Source of the DNA: Salticus scenicus
Taxonomy: Eukaryota > Arthropoda > Arachnida > Araneae > Salticidae
Length of the DNA stretch: 64,000 nt
Direction of reading: 5' to 3'
Assembly (NCBI GenBank): GCA_963930645.1
Contig: OZ005657.1
Coordinates: 47,324,653 to 47,388,652, forward strand
Made by a program: the position numbers and the translations under genes. How positions within the stretch are numbered: the stretch's first letter is position 1; the number at the start of each line of letters is the position of its first letter. The notes beneath the pieces are model-generated. The model searched no databases. It was not told where the DNA came from and worked only from the letters and a program-made list of their open reading frames with translations. Shown here one piece after another: positions 45,164 to 55,617 of the stretch.

Positions 45164-46127
45164 TGTAAAAATATATTAAATAGATTAATAAAATATAATA
45201 CTATAATAATAATATTTTTTATAGATTTTATTTATTTTTATTTTTTTAAATAATTTAGAATATTAACAAAATAAAGAAGAGAAAGCTTTGTAAGTAAACA
45301 TTTTTAATTATAAAAGCATAACAATTGTTTGAAATTAGAATAATTAAGCATAATCTTTCATTAAGCAGGAAAATAAAGACACAAGTGCAGTAAGAAAGCA
45401 GCAATATTTTCCTGTTTTAGTAATGTATGGTGTTTAATTCACCATTAACACCAGATACTCAATACATTTTATTGCATTTTCCAAATAATTTTTCAGGATA
45501 TACAGAATTTCTACAAAGCTAAATATTAAAAAAAAAAAAGCATTGGTATTTTGTCAAATATACTATTTAAGAGTTGTTATATTAAATTGAATTTTCAACA
45601 GTGGTACTGAGACTATAGGAGGAGCAGTTGTCCTCCAGTTAAATGAAAAAATTCCCTCATCAAAGTTTGATATGTATGCTAAAGATTTTAATGTTAGTAA
45701 TCTGCATGTAGAATTAATTTTTTTTAAATTACACCTAGGATTACACAAACATACAAATCAGTGTTAAATATAAACATGAAACCTTTAGGAAACTTCAAGA
45801 AAGTTATGATTCTTTTAAAAGAAATATCTAGATTAATTGTATTATTTTTGGCAATACAAGTCTCTGTTGACCCTTCAAAAAGACCTTTTAGTGTTTTGTG
45901 CTATCTGTAAGCCCATCTATGTGTGCTACATTGATGCAGAAGTGTTTGCCACAAAAAATATTATTGCTTGTAGGAAAAAATTATTGAAAAAAAAAAAACA
46001 CTTAAAATTGAAGACAATGAAATACATAGAGAAGATTCAAGTGAATGTTAATTTAGAAAATGTTTTATAAATGTACTACGTACTTTAATGTAATGTGATA
46101 TATAATGTATTGTTGTTAGATTAGTTA
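45164..46127. other. Intron 3 sequence without recognised elements
   Basis: AT-rich. Open frames here are short and not recognised. Confidence 0.45.
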
Positions 46128-46260
46128 AAATTGGGGATGAAACGGATATCCGGTAACTATCTGGTATCCGGCTGAGTTTTAAATATTTGACGGGGTACCA
46201 GATATCAGCAGTCTGGATACGGATATCCAGTAATTTTAAGCTGGATATCCAGAGGAGTAA
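46128..46260. mobile_element. hAT terminal fragment with ATATCC words
   Basis: GGGGATGAAACGGATATCCG followed by repeated GGTATCCGG, ACGGATATCCAG and CTGGATATCCAG. This is the usual look of a hAT end (short TIR plus clustered subterminal words). No partner end. Confidence 0.5.
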
Positions 46261-46283
46261 ATTCAAGCTTAAATTCGGTACCA

Positions 46284-47130
46284 TTTTGAAACAAGATGGC
46301 AGATAAAGTCATGAACTTGGCAGAGACATTGACGTGGGTGGTGTACGTATGGAATTTTATGCAAATTATTTCATAAATACCATTTTTATATGAATTTGAA
46401 GTTTTGAAGTAGCCAACACTTTTAAATAGGATGGAGGATCAATTTGGCCAATGAACATATCAAATGCATAAGAAAAGTTTACAGTATAAATTTGGTTTGA
46501 ATTAATTTCAGTATTTTGAAAGTTACTGTAATGACCAATTTTCAAGTGGCTGCCACTTGAAAACAAAATAGTGGATAAAGTTAGCGAACTAACTCTTTGA
46601 AAGTATTTGTAAGGTAAGTCCACTGTCCAACTTTGGTTAGTTAAAAAATTATCATGAAGAAAAATTTTCAAGTGACAACCTGATTTCAAGTGGCTGCCAC
46701 TTAGAAACAAAATGGTACAGGAAGTTGCTCAGAAAATTTATTCAAGATATTTGATAGATAAGTTCACTGTCCAACTTCCGTCTGAATTAATTCAGTTATT
46801 TCAAAAGTTATCATAATGACAAATTTTCAAATGCAGCCTAATTTCAAGTGGTCTCACAAAAGGGCTTATCAAGTTCTCTACTAAACTTGGCAGAAGCCTT
46901 ATGTGTTTATCAAAATTTAAGTGAATCTGATCTTAAATACACTTTTCACAATGTGGTTTTGAAAATTTCAACTGGCCCCCACTTAGAAACAAAATGGCAG
47001 AGCAACTTGTTTAAGGAACTCTTCCAAGATATTTATAAGATGATGTGCTACTTTCCAATGTGTTACTTTTGCTTTAATTGTTTCATTATTTTGGAAGTTA
47101 TCGTGATGACAAATTTTCCATTATATAGAG
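46284..47130. repeat. Degenerate ~140-bp tandem array, about six units
   Basis: Anchors of the type GAAACAAAATGGCAGA at about 46288, 46425 (weak), 46560, 46704, 46850 (weak) and 46986, with TCAAGTGGCTGCCACTT before several of them and GTCCACTGTCCAACTTTGG and AAGTTATCATAATGACAAAT blocks between. Spacing is 135-146 bp. A GATA-type microsatellite follows at 47125-47153. Confidence 0.65.
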
Positions 47131-47607
47131 ATAGATAAGTAGATAGATAGATAAACTAAATTATTGCAACAGAGCAATTTCTAAAGAAATTAACCAAATA
47201 ATAAAGTAGAAAATAAATTAAAAACATTAACAATGAAATAATTAATTACAGCAACAGGCTTTATTAGTTAAATGTTTAACCTTAAATATTTACTTATTAT
47301 ATTTTGCATAGTGATGAGGGAGGAGGAGTCAAAGCTAGGGTGAATAACACCAGGGTCGGTGACAGGAATTACGGGCCCGTGGGCAAATGAAAATAGTGAG
47401 CTCCCACTTCGTCTCACTATTCAAACGAAGAATAGTGCAATTTAAAGAAATTTTCTAATTATAGTGCTACTTCATGAGTTGTACTAAAAATAATTGGCAT
47501 AGATGGACTACGCTCAGTTCTCCATATATTTGTTCTTGTAAATTTCTACTACAAAGCATTTTAAAAGCAATGAAAACAGCCGAGTCACCAACTCGGTCAC
47601 CGAGAGC
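47131..47607. other. Intron 3 sequence with a hAT-like end
   Basis: CAGGGTCGGTGACAGGAATT at 47352 with GGGCCCGTGGGCAAATG resembles a hAT 5' terminus. No transposase and no 3' partner. Confidence 0.4.
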
Positions 47608-47700
47608 CAGGGTTGGGTTTTTGACATGACAAAGGTTTAAACCATCAGAAACCTCTACTGTCAAAAACCTGAAATAAACATCTTTGTTTGAATAATTAAA
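47608..47700. mobile_element. hAT-type MITE, CAGGGTTGG family, 5' fragment
   Basis: CAGGGTTGGGTTTTTGACAT followed by GACAAAGGTTTAAACCATCA and TACTGTCAAAAACC. Same terminus and words as 29393 and 33756; the right end was not found downstream. Confidence 0.65.
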
Positions 47701-48650
47701 AAAAAAAAAAAAAAACAGAATTTACATTACAAACTTTTTGAAAAAATTACCAACAAATTTAACAAAAAACTACCGTGTTTCAATATTTAATGTAAAAAAG
47801 AAGAAATATATTTATCTTAATTACTTGCAGCGAAAAAAATTCTTATAAATTTCTTCCCACGCTTTGGTGCCTAATGGGTTAATAAAAAAATAATAATAAT
47901 TAAACCTCTTAATACACACTATTGATAAAATATGTAAATTATAAAAGTGAATTGATAAGTAAAGTCGAGTATTGTTAATCCACAAACCTGTAATTTGCGA
48001 TGCTTTGCTAAATGTAAACAAATTTTGTTCATAAGAAATATTTTTTTATTAAATAATTGTAAATTTATGAAATATTTTTATTTAAATATAAATATATGTA
48101 TTTTTGGGATATATATCCTTTATATTATTAAATCTTAATTTAAAGGGAAAACTACAAAATCAAAATACATATTTAATTAGCTTGAAATTAAAATTTTCAG
48201 TTAAAGCTATTACTGAATAATGATAATTTTTCTATAATTTTTCTATAAGCAATACACTTCAATCTGTCATTATATTAATGGATTAAATTCTTCCATAATT
48301 AGAAAAGCTGAAATAAATAAATAAATAAATAAAAATTTTAAAAAGACTAGAAACTTTTTCAAATATTATTTTGTATCTGAATGTATCTTATATAACTACA
48401 GTTTTACTACATTATTTCATAAAATGTAAACGAGAGAGTGTTTAATAGTATTTTTTACACCAAATGGCACCACCAAATATTTCCCTGACTAAATCGTTAA
48501 TGGTCTTTAAATATGAACAATCTTTTCTGCAAATCCTATCAATGCAATGAAAAGGTTTAGAAATAAATATCAAAACATTAGAATATGAAAACTTTGTTTT
48601 CATTTCAATTTTTCTTATTTATTTACAACTTAGCTCTTTATTCTTAAAAC

Positions 48651-48689
<39 letters not shown>

Positions 48690-49006
48690 ACAAAGTTGCT
48701 CTGAAATTGTTTTTTCTACATATTCATTTTAGTAGAATTCTTATTAGCAGATGAATTATCTAAAAAGCAATAATACGATGCATTAAAATTAAAAATTTAA
48801 TGCATTATAAATGAAAATTTTAAAAGAATCTTAATAGATTTTATTTTCCTTCCCTTGATTAAAGCCTCAGTTTTTAAGGTAGATGTTGAGTAGGCTTGTA
48901 CAAAAAGCTTTCAAAATCATAACTGTAAAATATCACAGATAGTTCCAAATCAAATAGGTAGATGGCACATTTAATAGAATAGGTAATGGCACAGACAATG
49001 ATGCCA
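47701..49006. other. Intron 3 sequence without recognised elements
   Basis: AT-rich, with a 33-bp T-run at about 48653-48685. Confidence 0.5.
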
Positions 49007-49049
49007 GACCATATATTTATACTAGGTCTGCTAGTATAAATATATGGTC
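49007..49049. repeat. Perfect 19-bp-stem hairpin
   Basis: GACCATATATTTATACTAG - GTCTG - CTAGTATAAATATATGGTC: 19 bp of perfect inverse complementarity around a 5-nt loop. Could be a tiny MITE remnant or a replication-fold product. It is not a terminator, since there is no G/C stem with T-tail. Confidence 0.85.
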
Positions 49050-49635
49050 ACAAAAACAACTTTCTTGTGTATGGAAAAGTGGATTGTAAATAAACAGGCA
49101 GGTTCTAGTCAATAAATGCATATTATTTGACTCATTGTCGAAACAATCTAACAACTTTTACTTCCAAGACTAACACTATTACTAAACATTCTCAACTTAT
49201 TAAACAAAAGTCATGAAAACAGAGTTATATGCACTGCAGAGGATGAATATCATTTGTTCAGGAACAACAATGAATAGCTCTTTTTATTGTTATGGGGAAG
49301 ATTAGGGGGAATGTTATAGATCACTCTGGAAAATCCTAGCTAACTCTGCACATAATTAAAATAGGCTTTCTATATCTCTTAAACCTGAAGCTACTTTTTG
49401 CTAAATTTGCTTGCTAAAGTGGCCAAATTCGACTTTGCATTTTTTTTTTTTTTTTTACCTTCTTTACAAGCTACAACTGATCTAAAAAAAAACTGGTGCA
49501 AAATTTTCATCTGAGGGGTACCCACTTATTGAGTAAAATAGAAATCAACTTATTTTCCCGAGTAAGTGAAAAAGACTTTTTTCTTTGTAAAATTAAGATA
49601 ACTCCTTCTATTCAGCGAAATATGTATTGGAAGTA
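49050..49635. other. Intron 3 sequence without recognised elements
   Basis: AT-rich; nothing recognised. Confidence 0.45.
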
Positions 49636-49825
49636 GGGGTGGGAATCGATTAAGAGTTTTAACTGGATTAATCGTAGTTCATAAATCGATTAATCAGTCG
49701 ATTAATTGGATTTTTAATCAATTTTCACTTTTCTTTTTATAATTTTATTTGAACTTTGAACAAGGAATAAGACTCTCTTATGTATACATATATATATATA
49801 TATTTTTTCTTTTTTGTCTCTTATG

Positions 49826-49856
<31 letters not shown>

Positions 49857-50342
49857 TTTTTTTTTTTCCCAGATAGTACCCAACAAACCATAATAATAAA
49901 CATACAGATAAATAATAAAAAAAGAGAACCTCATAATTTTTTCTAATAAATGAAAAATTATTTTAAATACGAAGATAATGCAACACTTTGAAAACCAACT
50001 GCAAATATTCATACGTGATAGAGCATTTATAAATTATTTTTTATCTTATGAAATACATTTCCTGGTTAAACTGAGATTTAACTGTGAAGATATTTAATTA
50101 AAAATATTTAATTTTATTGCCTCTTAATTATTGATATATAATAATAATGAAACGTAATTAAAAAATATCTAATAAATATTAAATTGTACTTACTCATACA
50201 TAAGGAAAGATCAGAATGAAACTCACCTACATGTTTTTTTCCAAATATTATACAATAGATCATAAAAAAATGTATACTATTTTAACCAATCCCTTAAACA
50301 TACAAGCACATTGACATTTTCGGTATCTAAGCTCGATCTTTT

Positions 50343-50771
50343 CTTACAAGGAAACATTCAAAAGGTGTTGTCTTCAAAGAATATTGAAAAAAAATATATA
50401 TGTGATTCTACTCGTCATAAAACACCAGGAAGTGAAAAAATTATCAGCTGAAATGAATTATAGTGACCACAAAAAATTATCAAAATTAAGCATATTTGGC
50501 GATTCAGCGCTGTTAGGTGTTCAGTTCGCTATCACCGAGATTGTCGTGTACGAACAGAACCGTGTTTTGTTTCTCCGCCAAGTACTCAAAATCAATCAAC
50601 AAACAATGTGAAATTGCCAAATATGCTTAATTTTGATAATTTTTTGTGATCGCTGTAATTCATTTCAGCCGATAATTTTTTCACTTTCTGGTGTTTTAGG
50701 AAGAGTAGAATCACATATATTTTTTTCAATATTTTTTTGAAGATGACACCTTTTGAATGTTTCCTTGTTAG
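50343..50771. repeat. Inverted duplication of hAT 3' sequence
   Basis: Arms 50343-50505 and 50608-50771 are near-perfect inverse complements (ACAAGGAAACATTCAAAAGG / inverse). Each carries the last coding part of the transposase (TNKETFKR). The ~100-bp centre (TTCAGTTCGCTATCACCGAG and on) is unique. Confidence 0.75.
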
Positions 50772-51137
50772 TCACAATAAATTCCGCACTACTAAATACT
50801 TTTCTACCAGTACAGATGTTGCAGTTATGCATAATAGTCTTTTTGCTAATAATGATAGAGTTGGAAATTTTGCATTTTCTTTTTTCCACCAGTCAAGAGG
50901 ATTAATAAAATCATCATCAAGTTCAGCCATTTCTTTATATAATTTTAATTCATTTTCATACAAGGGCAAAGTTTGAGGAGTTTCTGTATATATTTCACTG
51001 CATGTTGAGTCAAAATAAAAATTTCTTTGTTTAGCTTTTGCATGATTTTGTACGTTTTGAAGCTCAGTAGTATTTTCAAATTCTTTCATCTCCTGAGAAA
51101 CATTTTCCCAAACAATATATTTTCGTTCCAAAGACAT
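50738..51137 (-). pseudogene. hAT transposase C-terminus with dimerisation domain
   Basis: The minus strand reads LYKEMAELDDDFINPLDWWK followed by KENAKFPTLSLLAKRLLCIT and ATSVLVEKYL, the hAT family C-terminal dimerisation block (NPLxWW..FPxLxxLAxxxLxIxATS). A one-base shift then moves to FSSAEFIVTNKETFKR, the usual FSxAGxIVTxKR motif. The N-terminal part of the transposase is missing. Confidence 0.82.
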
Positions 51138-51162
51138 ACAATTAAGAGACTTAAACTGTGGA

Positions 51163-51235
51163 CAGGGCCGCCGCTAGGCATTAAACAACTCAGGCAATGC
51201 CTGAGGGCGGCAGTTGTCTAAGGGCGGCACTCGAA
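51163..51235. mobile_element. hAT-like terminus, fragment
   Basis: CAGGGCCGCCGCTAGGCATT with GAGGGCGGCAGTTG and AAGGGCGGCACTC words, the look of a hAT 5' end with subterminal repeats. No transposase or partner end. Confidence 0.4.
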
Positions 51236-53055
51236 TCATTAAAACGAAGTACATACCTGCCACCATTTGAAAATTACAATTAGTAGCACATCAATTTTAA
51301 AAATGGATTGGATGGTTAGTTGGTTCATTTTTATCATGCAACACACGAATCCTAAACAAATAAATGTATGTATGTTACCATATTTTCTTGTGTATAATCC
51401 ACGGGGTACTATTTTCAGCCCTGATGAAAAATTTTCCACAGATAATACGCACTGCTAGATGCCAGACATCCGGCTTTTATTTGCCACAGAAATCTGGCCA
51501 CATTATTTTAAATGCCCCCCCCCCCCCTGCTTAGGGACTAAAGCCCCCTCAAAAGCATTGGCATTCACAAAAGTTATAATTAAAGGAAAACCACTTAAAT
51601 TCATATTGGAATGATTGAATAACATTTTCAGAAAAATCAATTTAATTAATTATCTGTCATAGTTAAATCAGCAATCAAAAACCTCTCTAAACGTACACCT
51701 CTGTGGGCCACCTCCTATAAAGGTGAATTTTTCTTGCCCTCAAAATTTCTTTTTTTTTTGGCTATAATACTGATTTACCTTGATTCAATGCTCATGTATA
51801 AATGCTTATCTCTGTTAAGGGTTATGTTTTATCAGAACAGGTAATATTGTTTAACTCTTGATATGAATTGATCACTTTTTCTATGTAACTCCTTTCAAAA
51901 AACCCTCTTTTTGAAGGCAGTAGACAAAACATTTTTTGAGGGAGGCTTCAAACTTTAGTAGATAGTTTTGAGTGTTAAAAGTGAAGTTTATTAAAAAAAA
52001 AAAAAAAAAAAAAAAATTAAAAAATCTGCAACATTTTGAGGATTGTTTAAACCCCCAACTCCCCCCCCCTTCTCTTTGCTGCCTTTTCCTGTATTTTTTC
52101 AATTAAGAATATAAGATTGATAAATAAATCTAAGATCAATATCTAACAAATTAAAGCCTTAAAATTTTTCAGACATCAATTTTTCTGTGTATCTAGATTT
52201 TTCAGACAAACTGTGTATATAGAGAGAAGGAGAAAAATTTAGTGTTTCTTTTTCATTATTTAAAGTTGAAATCAGAAACTTTATAAGTTCTTTATTAAAT
52301 TGTTATGGACATTATTAGCTTTCATAAATTGCTCTTTTTATAGAATTGTTTTTAAACAAAAAGTTAACAATTTTCAGTATGTAAATATTTTATTATTATT
52401 CTTAATGAGTTGAACTATTTTTGAATATACTATGAACAGGGAAATTTTATAACCAAACGAAAAAAAAAATTGTGCATATAAGTAAGATATTTTCTTATAT
52501 ATATATATGTATGTGTGTGTGTGTGTGTGTGTTTTATAAATATGCCAGGTGCCAGGATTTGCAATGTAGGCATGGATATCCATAATGATCCAGAAACTTT
52601 TTTAAACTGTATGTCCAGATCTAACTGGCCTTAACAAAATGACTGCAGAACAATGACTGTATACAGTCATCCTAAATACAACTACATCCTAAACTCCAAA
52701 AACTCCTACTTTTACTTCTGCTTTAACTCCTATTTTTTTTTTTTTTTATATATAAATGAAGCAAATTTAATTGACAATTTCCTAAATTAGCTTTTATTCT
52801 CATTCTGTTATCCTTTTTATATAAAATAAACACAATCACATTGAAAAGCAATCATTATATTTCTTAATGTGTTACATTTAAGTATGACATTTATGAAGTT
52901 TTATTATGTTCTCACATTTACATTGAATTTTCTGCAAGAAACCTGCTCTGTATAAAAACTTATTAAGCACTTGTGATAATGATAAACATACATTTTACAT
53001 TTATGATTAAATAAAATGAAAGTACATTTAAAGTAAAATTTTTTATTTGTTCTAG
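51236..53055. other. Intron 3 sequence; transposon end and microsatellites
   Basis: ACCATATTTTCTTGTGTATA at 51378 with ATCCACGG and CCACAGATAATACGCAC resembles the ends at 1689 and 55370. C-runs lie at about 51520 and 52062, an A-run at 51991 and an AT/GT microsatellite at 52497-52531. No exon. Confidence 0.45.
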
Positions 53056-53196
53056 CTTATTTGTTTTTAAGGAATGAGAGAGTGCCCGCCGAATATAAAC
53101 CCATAATAGCGGATCATCTGAGTAATATAAAATACATAAAACATTGCTCTTTAGAATCCATAGAATGGGTCACTATCGTGCCTCCAAAAATTTTGG
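53056..53196 (+). CDS. BLVRB-like: Reductase (BLVRB-like), exon 4
   Basis: Acceptor TTGTTCTAG|CTTATT and donor TTGG|GTAAGC bound 141 bp (47 codons, phase 1). Encodes YLFLRNERVPAEYKPIIADH, then LSNIKYIKHCSLESIEWVTI and VPPKIL. It aligns with the family stretch FLL.DP.KVP....DDH.RM..vL..SGL.yV.V.PPHI, keeping the DH pair and the PP before the last exon. The family's final ~45 residues (starting after PPHI) would be on a further exon, not found before 64000. The gene is therefore incomplete here. Confidence 0.87.
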
Positions 53197-53940
53197 GTAA
53201 GCTATTCTAATGCCTTTCTATAACAATTATATTTTGTTGGTGTAATATTTATTGCTCTAAAATATAAGATTTTAAAATGATAGATTATTTTGGTAAATCA
53301 AGTAACTTTTCTGCAGGATAAATGGTTCAGGTAATCTTTCAACTGAGTTTACAAAAAGAAAATGATTTCATTTGTAAATTAGGGTTTTTCTTCCTATTTA
53401 CAATATAGCTGCTGTTTTTTCACTTTAACTTTTTAACCTATCTTGCCCAAGAACTAGCATAAAAATTTTCAGCCCTGGGCATAAAAAAAATTATTTTAGG
53501 CTGTAATAATATATTTTTATTCTAAGTGCTGTGTAACATATATGTATTCTTAAAAATGTATAAATGTAAAATCTTAAAAGAAATTTTGTGTGCATAAATT
53601 TTATTTTTATTAAAGTAATTTTATTTTACATAAGTATTGGGTGATCTATCAATAATTGACCACTTACGCTTAAAAAAAAGAAAAAACAGGAATTAATGAG
53701 AGGATTTTTTTTTTTAATCTGATTAGTAGAATACATAACTAACAACTTTTAAAATAGTCTGCTTCAATTCCAGTAGCAACTGATGTTTTAATTCTGAGTT
53801 AACAAAGAACAATTACAAAGTTGTCCACAAAGCTTAAAGTAAATAGCTGTCAGTATTTGCCAGGTGTTAGGAGATGTTTAATTCAATCTTAAAACATGAA
53901 GCTGAATTTGATTCCAAATGCTTATTTTCTGAGGTATGTA
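53197..53940. other. Start of intron 4, no recognised element
   Basis: AT-rich; nothing recognised. Confidence 0.5.
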
Positions 53941-54153
53941 CAGTCGGTAACAAAAGTGTCCAAACACTAGCAAAAATTCCTTTATAAAAAAAGTAGACTT
54001 AATACTGTTTTGTTAAATAAATCCTTGTCGAATCATGTTCTTCATTAGTCTAAGAACATGATTCGACATGGATTTAATTAACAAAACAATATTAACTCTA
54101 CTTTTTTTATATAGGAATTGTTGCTAGTGTTCGGACACTTTTGTTACTGACTG
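53941..54153. mobile_element. Palindromic Tc1/mariner-type MITE
   Basis: 213 bp, nearly perfect inverse repeat throughout: CAGTCGGTAACAAAAGTG and CACTTTTGTTACTGACTG at the ends, flanked by TA (53939-53940 and 54154-54155). Centre: GAATCATGTTCTT / AAGAACATGATTC. Confidence 0.9.
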
Positions 54154-54565
54154 TAGGTAATTACCCATGATAATAATACTATCGATATTTATCTGCTACA
54201 ACATTTGAAAAGAAAAACTGCATTGATGGTGCCATCTATTGTTCAAGCAATGTTTTAACTATGTGAGAACAAGACTAAACACACTCACATCGCAGCATAG
54301 GATGGTAAGAAGCATTTCAAAAATAAAACATCAAATAAAATAATAAATTCTTTGTCTAGGTAGGAAATGAAAATAAATAAATAAATAGCAAGGACACTTA
54401 AGTAATTTTAAGAAATCTCATTATATTCTTTTGCCAATTTAATTATAAACAGAAAAATTAAAATAAGTCTTACTTTTCTTTACAGAAGGAAAAAAAAAAA
54501 AATGCAGATGAAATGTAAAGCAAAGTAATTACTACTTTAGCTTGTTTAAAACGAAGCATAATTTC
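54154..54565. other. Intron 4 sequence without recognised elements
   Basis: AT-rich; nothing recognised. Confidence 0.45.
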
Positions 54566-54760
54566 AATAAATTTAATAAGTTACCTTATTTTTGCTTCAT
54601 TCCTTGTGAGCAGCTTTCCGCTCAGGGCCCCGAACCTTCATCAGACGTTGCTCGAGTGGCAAGTTGCCGCTTGAGCAACGTCTGATGAAGGTTCGGGGCC
54701 CCGAGCCGAAAGCTGCTCAGAAGGAATGAAGCAAAAATAAGGTAACTTATTAAATTTATT
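54566..54760. repeat. Palindrome with paired hammerhead-like cores
   Basis: Arms 54566-54653 and 54673-54760 are nearly perfect inverse complements around GAGTGGCAAGTTGCCGCTT. On the plus strand CTGATGA (54682-54688), a 7-bp stem GGTTCGG / CCGAGCC and GAAA (54708-54711) occur in order. The minus strand carries the same (54644-54638 and 54618-54615). The arms are markedly GC-richer than their surroundings. Confidence 0.85.
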
Positions 54761-55385
54761 CAAAGTAATCACAACTTAATTCTTTGTGCTTTTTTAAAAT
54801 TATTATTTATAAATCAGCCTGTTAATTTTATAAGGGGAAAAAATTACAAAAAGCACTTTCAAAATCAGATTAATCTGAATCGAATAATTTAAAAAAAGTT
54901 TCACAAAAAATTATAGAGTTCTGAGGAATTATCACTTTCAACAACATCTAAATTAGTATCTAGCAGTTCACACTTTTTGAAGGAATTCTCTATAGAAGAA
55001 ACTTTGCTCCATGCATCTTTGACCCCTCTTGCAACCTCTGAAAATGAAGCATGTCACATTTTCTCTCCTTTTGTATGTTTGTGAATATCATTCAACATCA
55101 AATTCTCCCATGAAGCTCTTATTACTAAAATAAAAGATATGTTTTGCACAGGATAAAGAATATTACAGTTTTTGGTGGCGCCATCTGTTTAGTGAAAATA
55201 AAACTTATTTCTTTTTTCTTTTGTTTATGTAGAATGAAAAATGAAAGTTACAACTATGGCTCAAGTAAACAGTCAACAGATAGTATGCATCAGTATATAA
55301 TACGCATATTGCATATTTTTACCTTTTTTATCAGATAATCTGTGGATAATGCACCGAAAATTATGGTATATTTGTTTTATGTATA
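54761..55385. other. Intron 4 sequence; transposon end
   Basis: Near 55330-55372 CTGTGGATAATGCACCGAAA followed by ATTATGGT is the inverse of the ACCATA..TTTTC end type seen at 1689 and 51378. Otherwise unassigned. Confidence 0.4.
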
Positions 55386-55560
55386 TATACACTAAGGGAC
55401 AAAAAAAAAAAAAAAAAAAAAAAGCCGCACTTGGATATTTTCTATTTTTTTTTTTCTGCAATTGCCAATTTTAAAAGTAAATTTTTGAACAGATTTTATT
55501 TTGTTGTGTTCCACGTACAATTTAAGATTGAGGCAAATATTAAAAACAAGATTCAATTGT
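55386..55560. mobile_element. MITE end related to 14034-14300
   Basis: CACTAAGGGAC and an A-run, then GCCGCACTTGGA and GCAATTGCCAATTTTAAAA, matching the left end and interior of the element in intron 1. The right end is not seen. Confidence 0.5.
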
Positions 55561-55617
55561 TTAAAAAATTGTAATTTTTGAAAATATTTCAAAAAGGGCA
55601 AGAATAAGGCAGTTAAT

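Larger units (their letters stand above)
49636..51150 (-). mobile_element. hAT element with ATCGATTAA ends, decayed
   Basis: TAGGGGTGGGAATCGATTAA at 49636 with repeated ATCGATTAATC words is a hAT terminus. A minus-strand hAT transposase C-terminus lies at 50738-51137. Between them is an inverted duplication (50343-50505 / 50608-50771). The other TIR is not seen. AT microsatellites occupy 49788-49856. Confidence 0.6.

Noticed and set aside
51378..55372. A single 4-kb transposon with ACCATA-type ends spanning exon 4
   Set aside because: The two ends match only loosely, no target duplication is visible, and the span contains a conserved host exon; two separate insertions are simpler.
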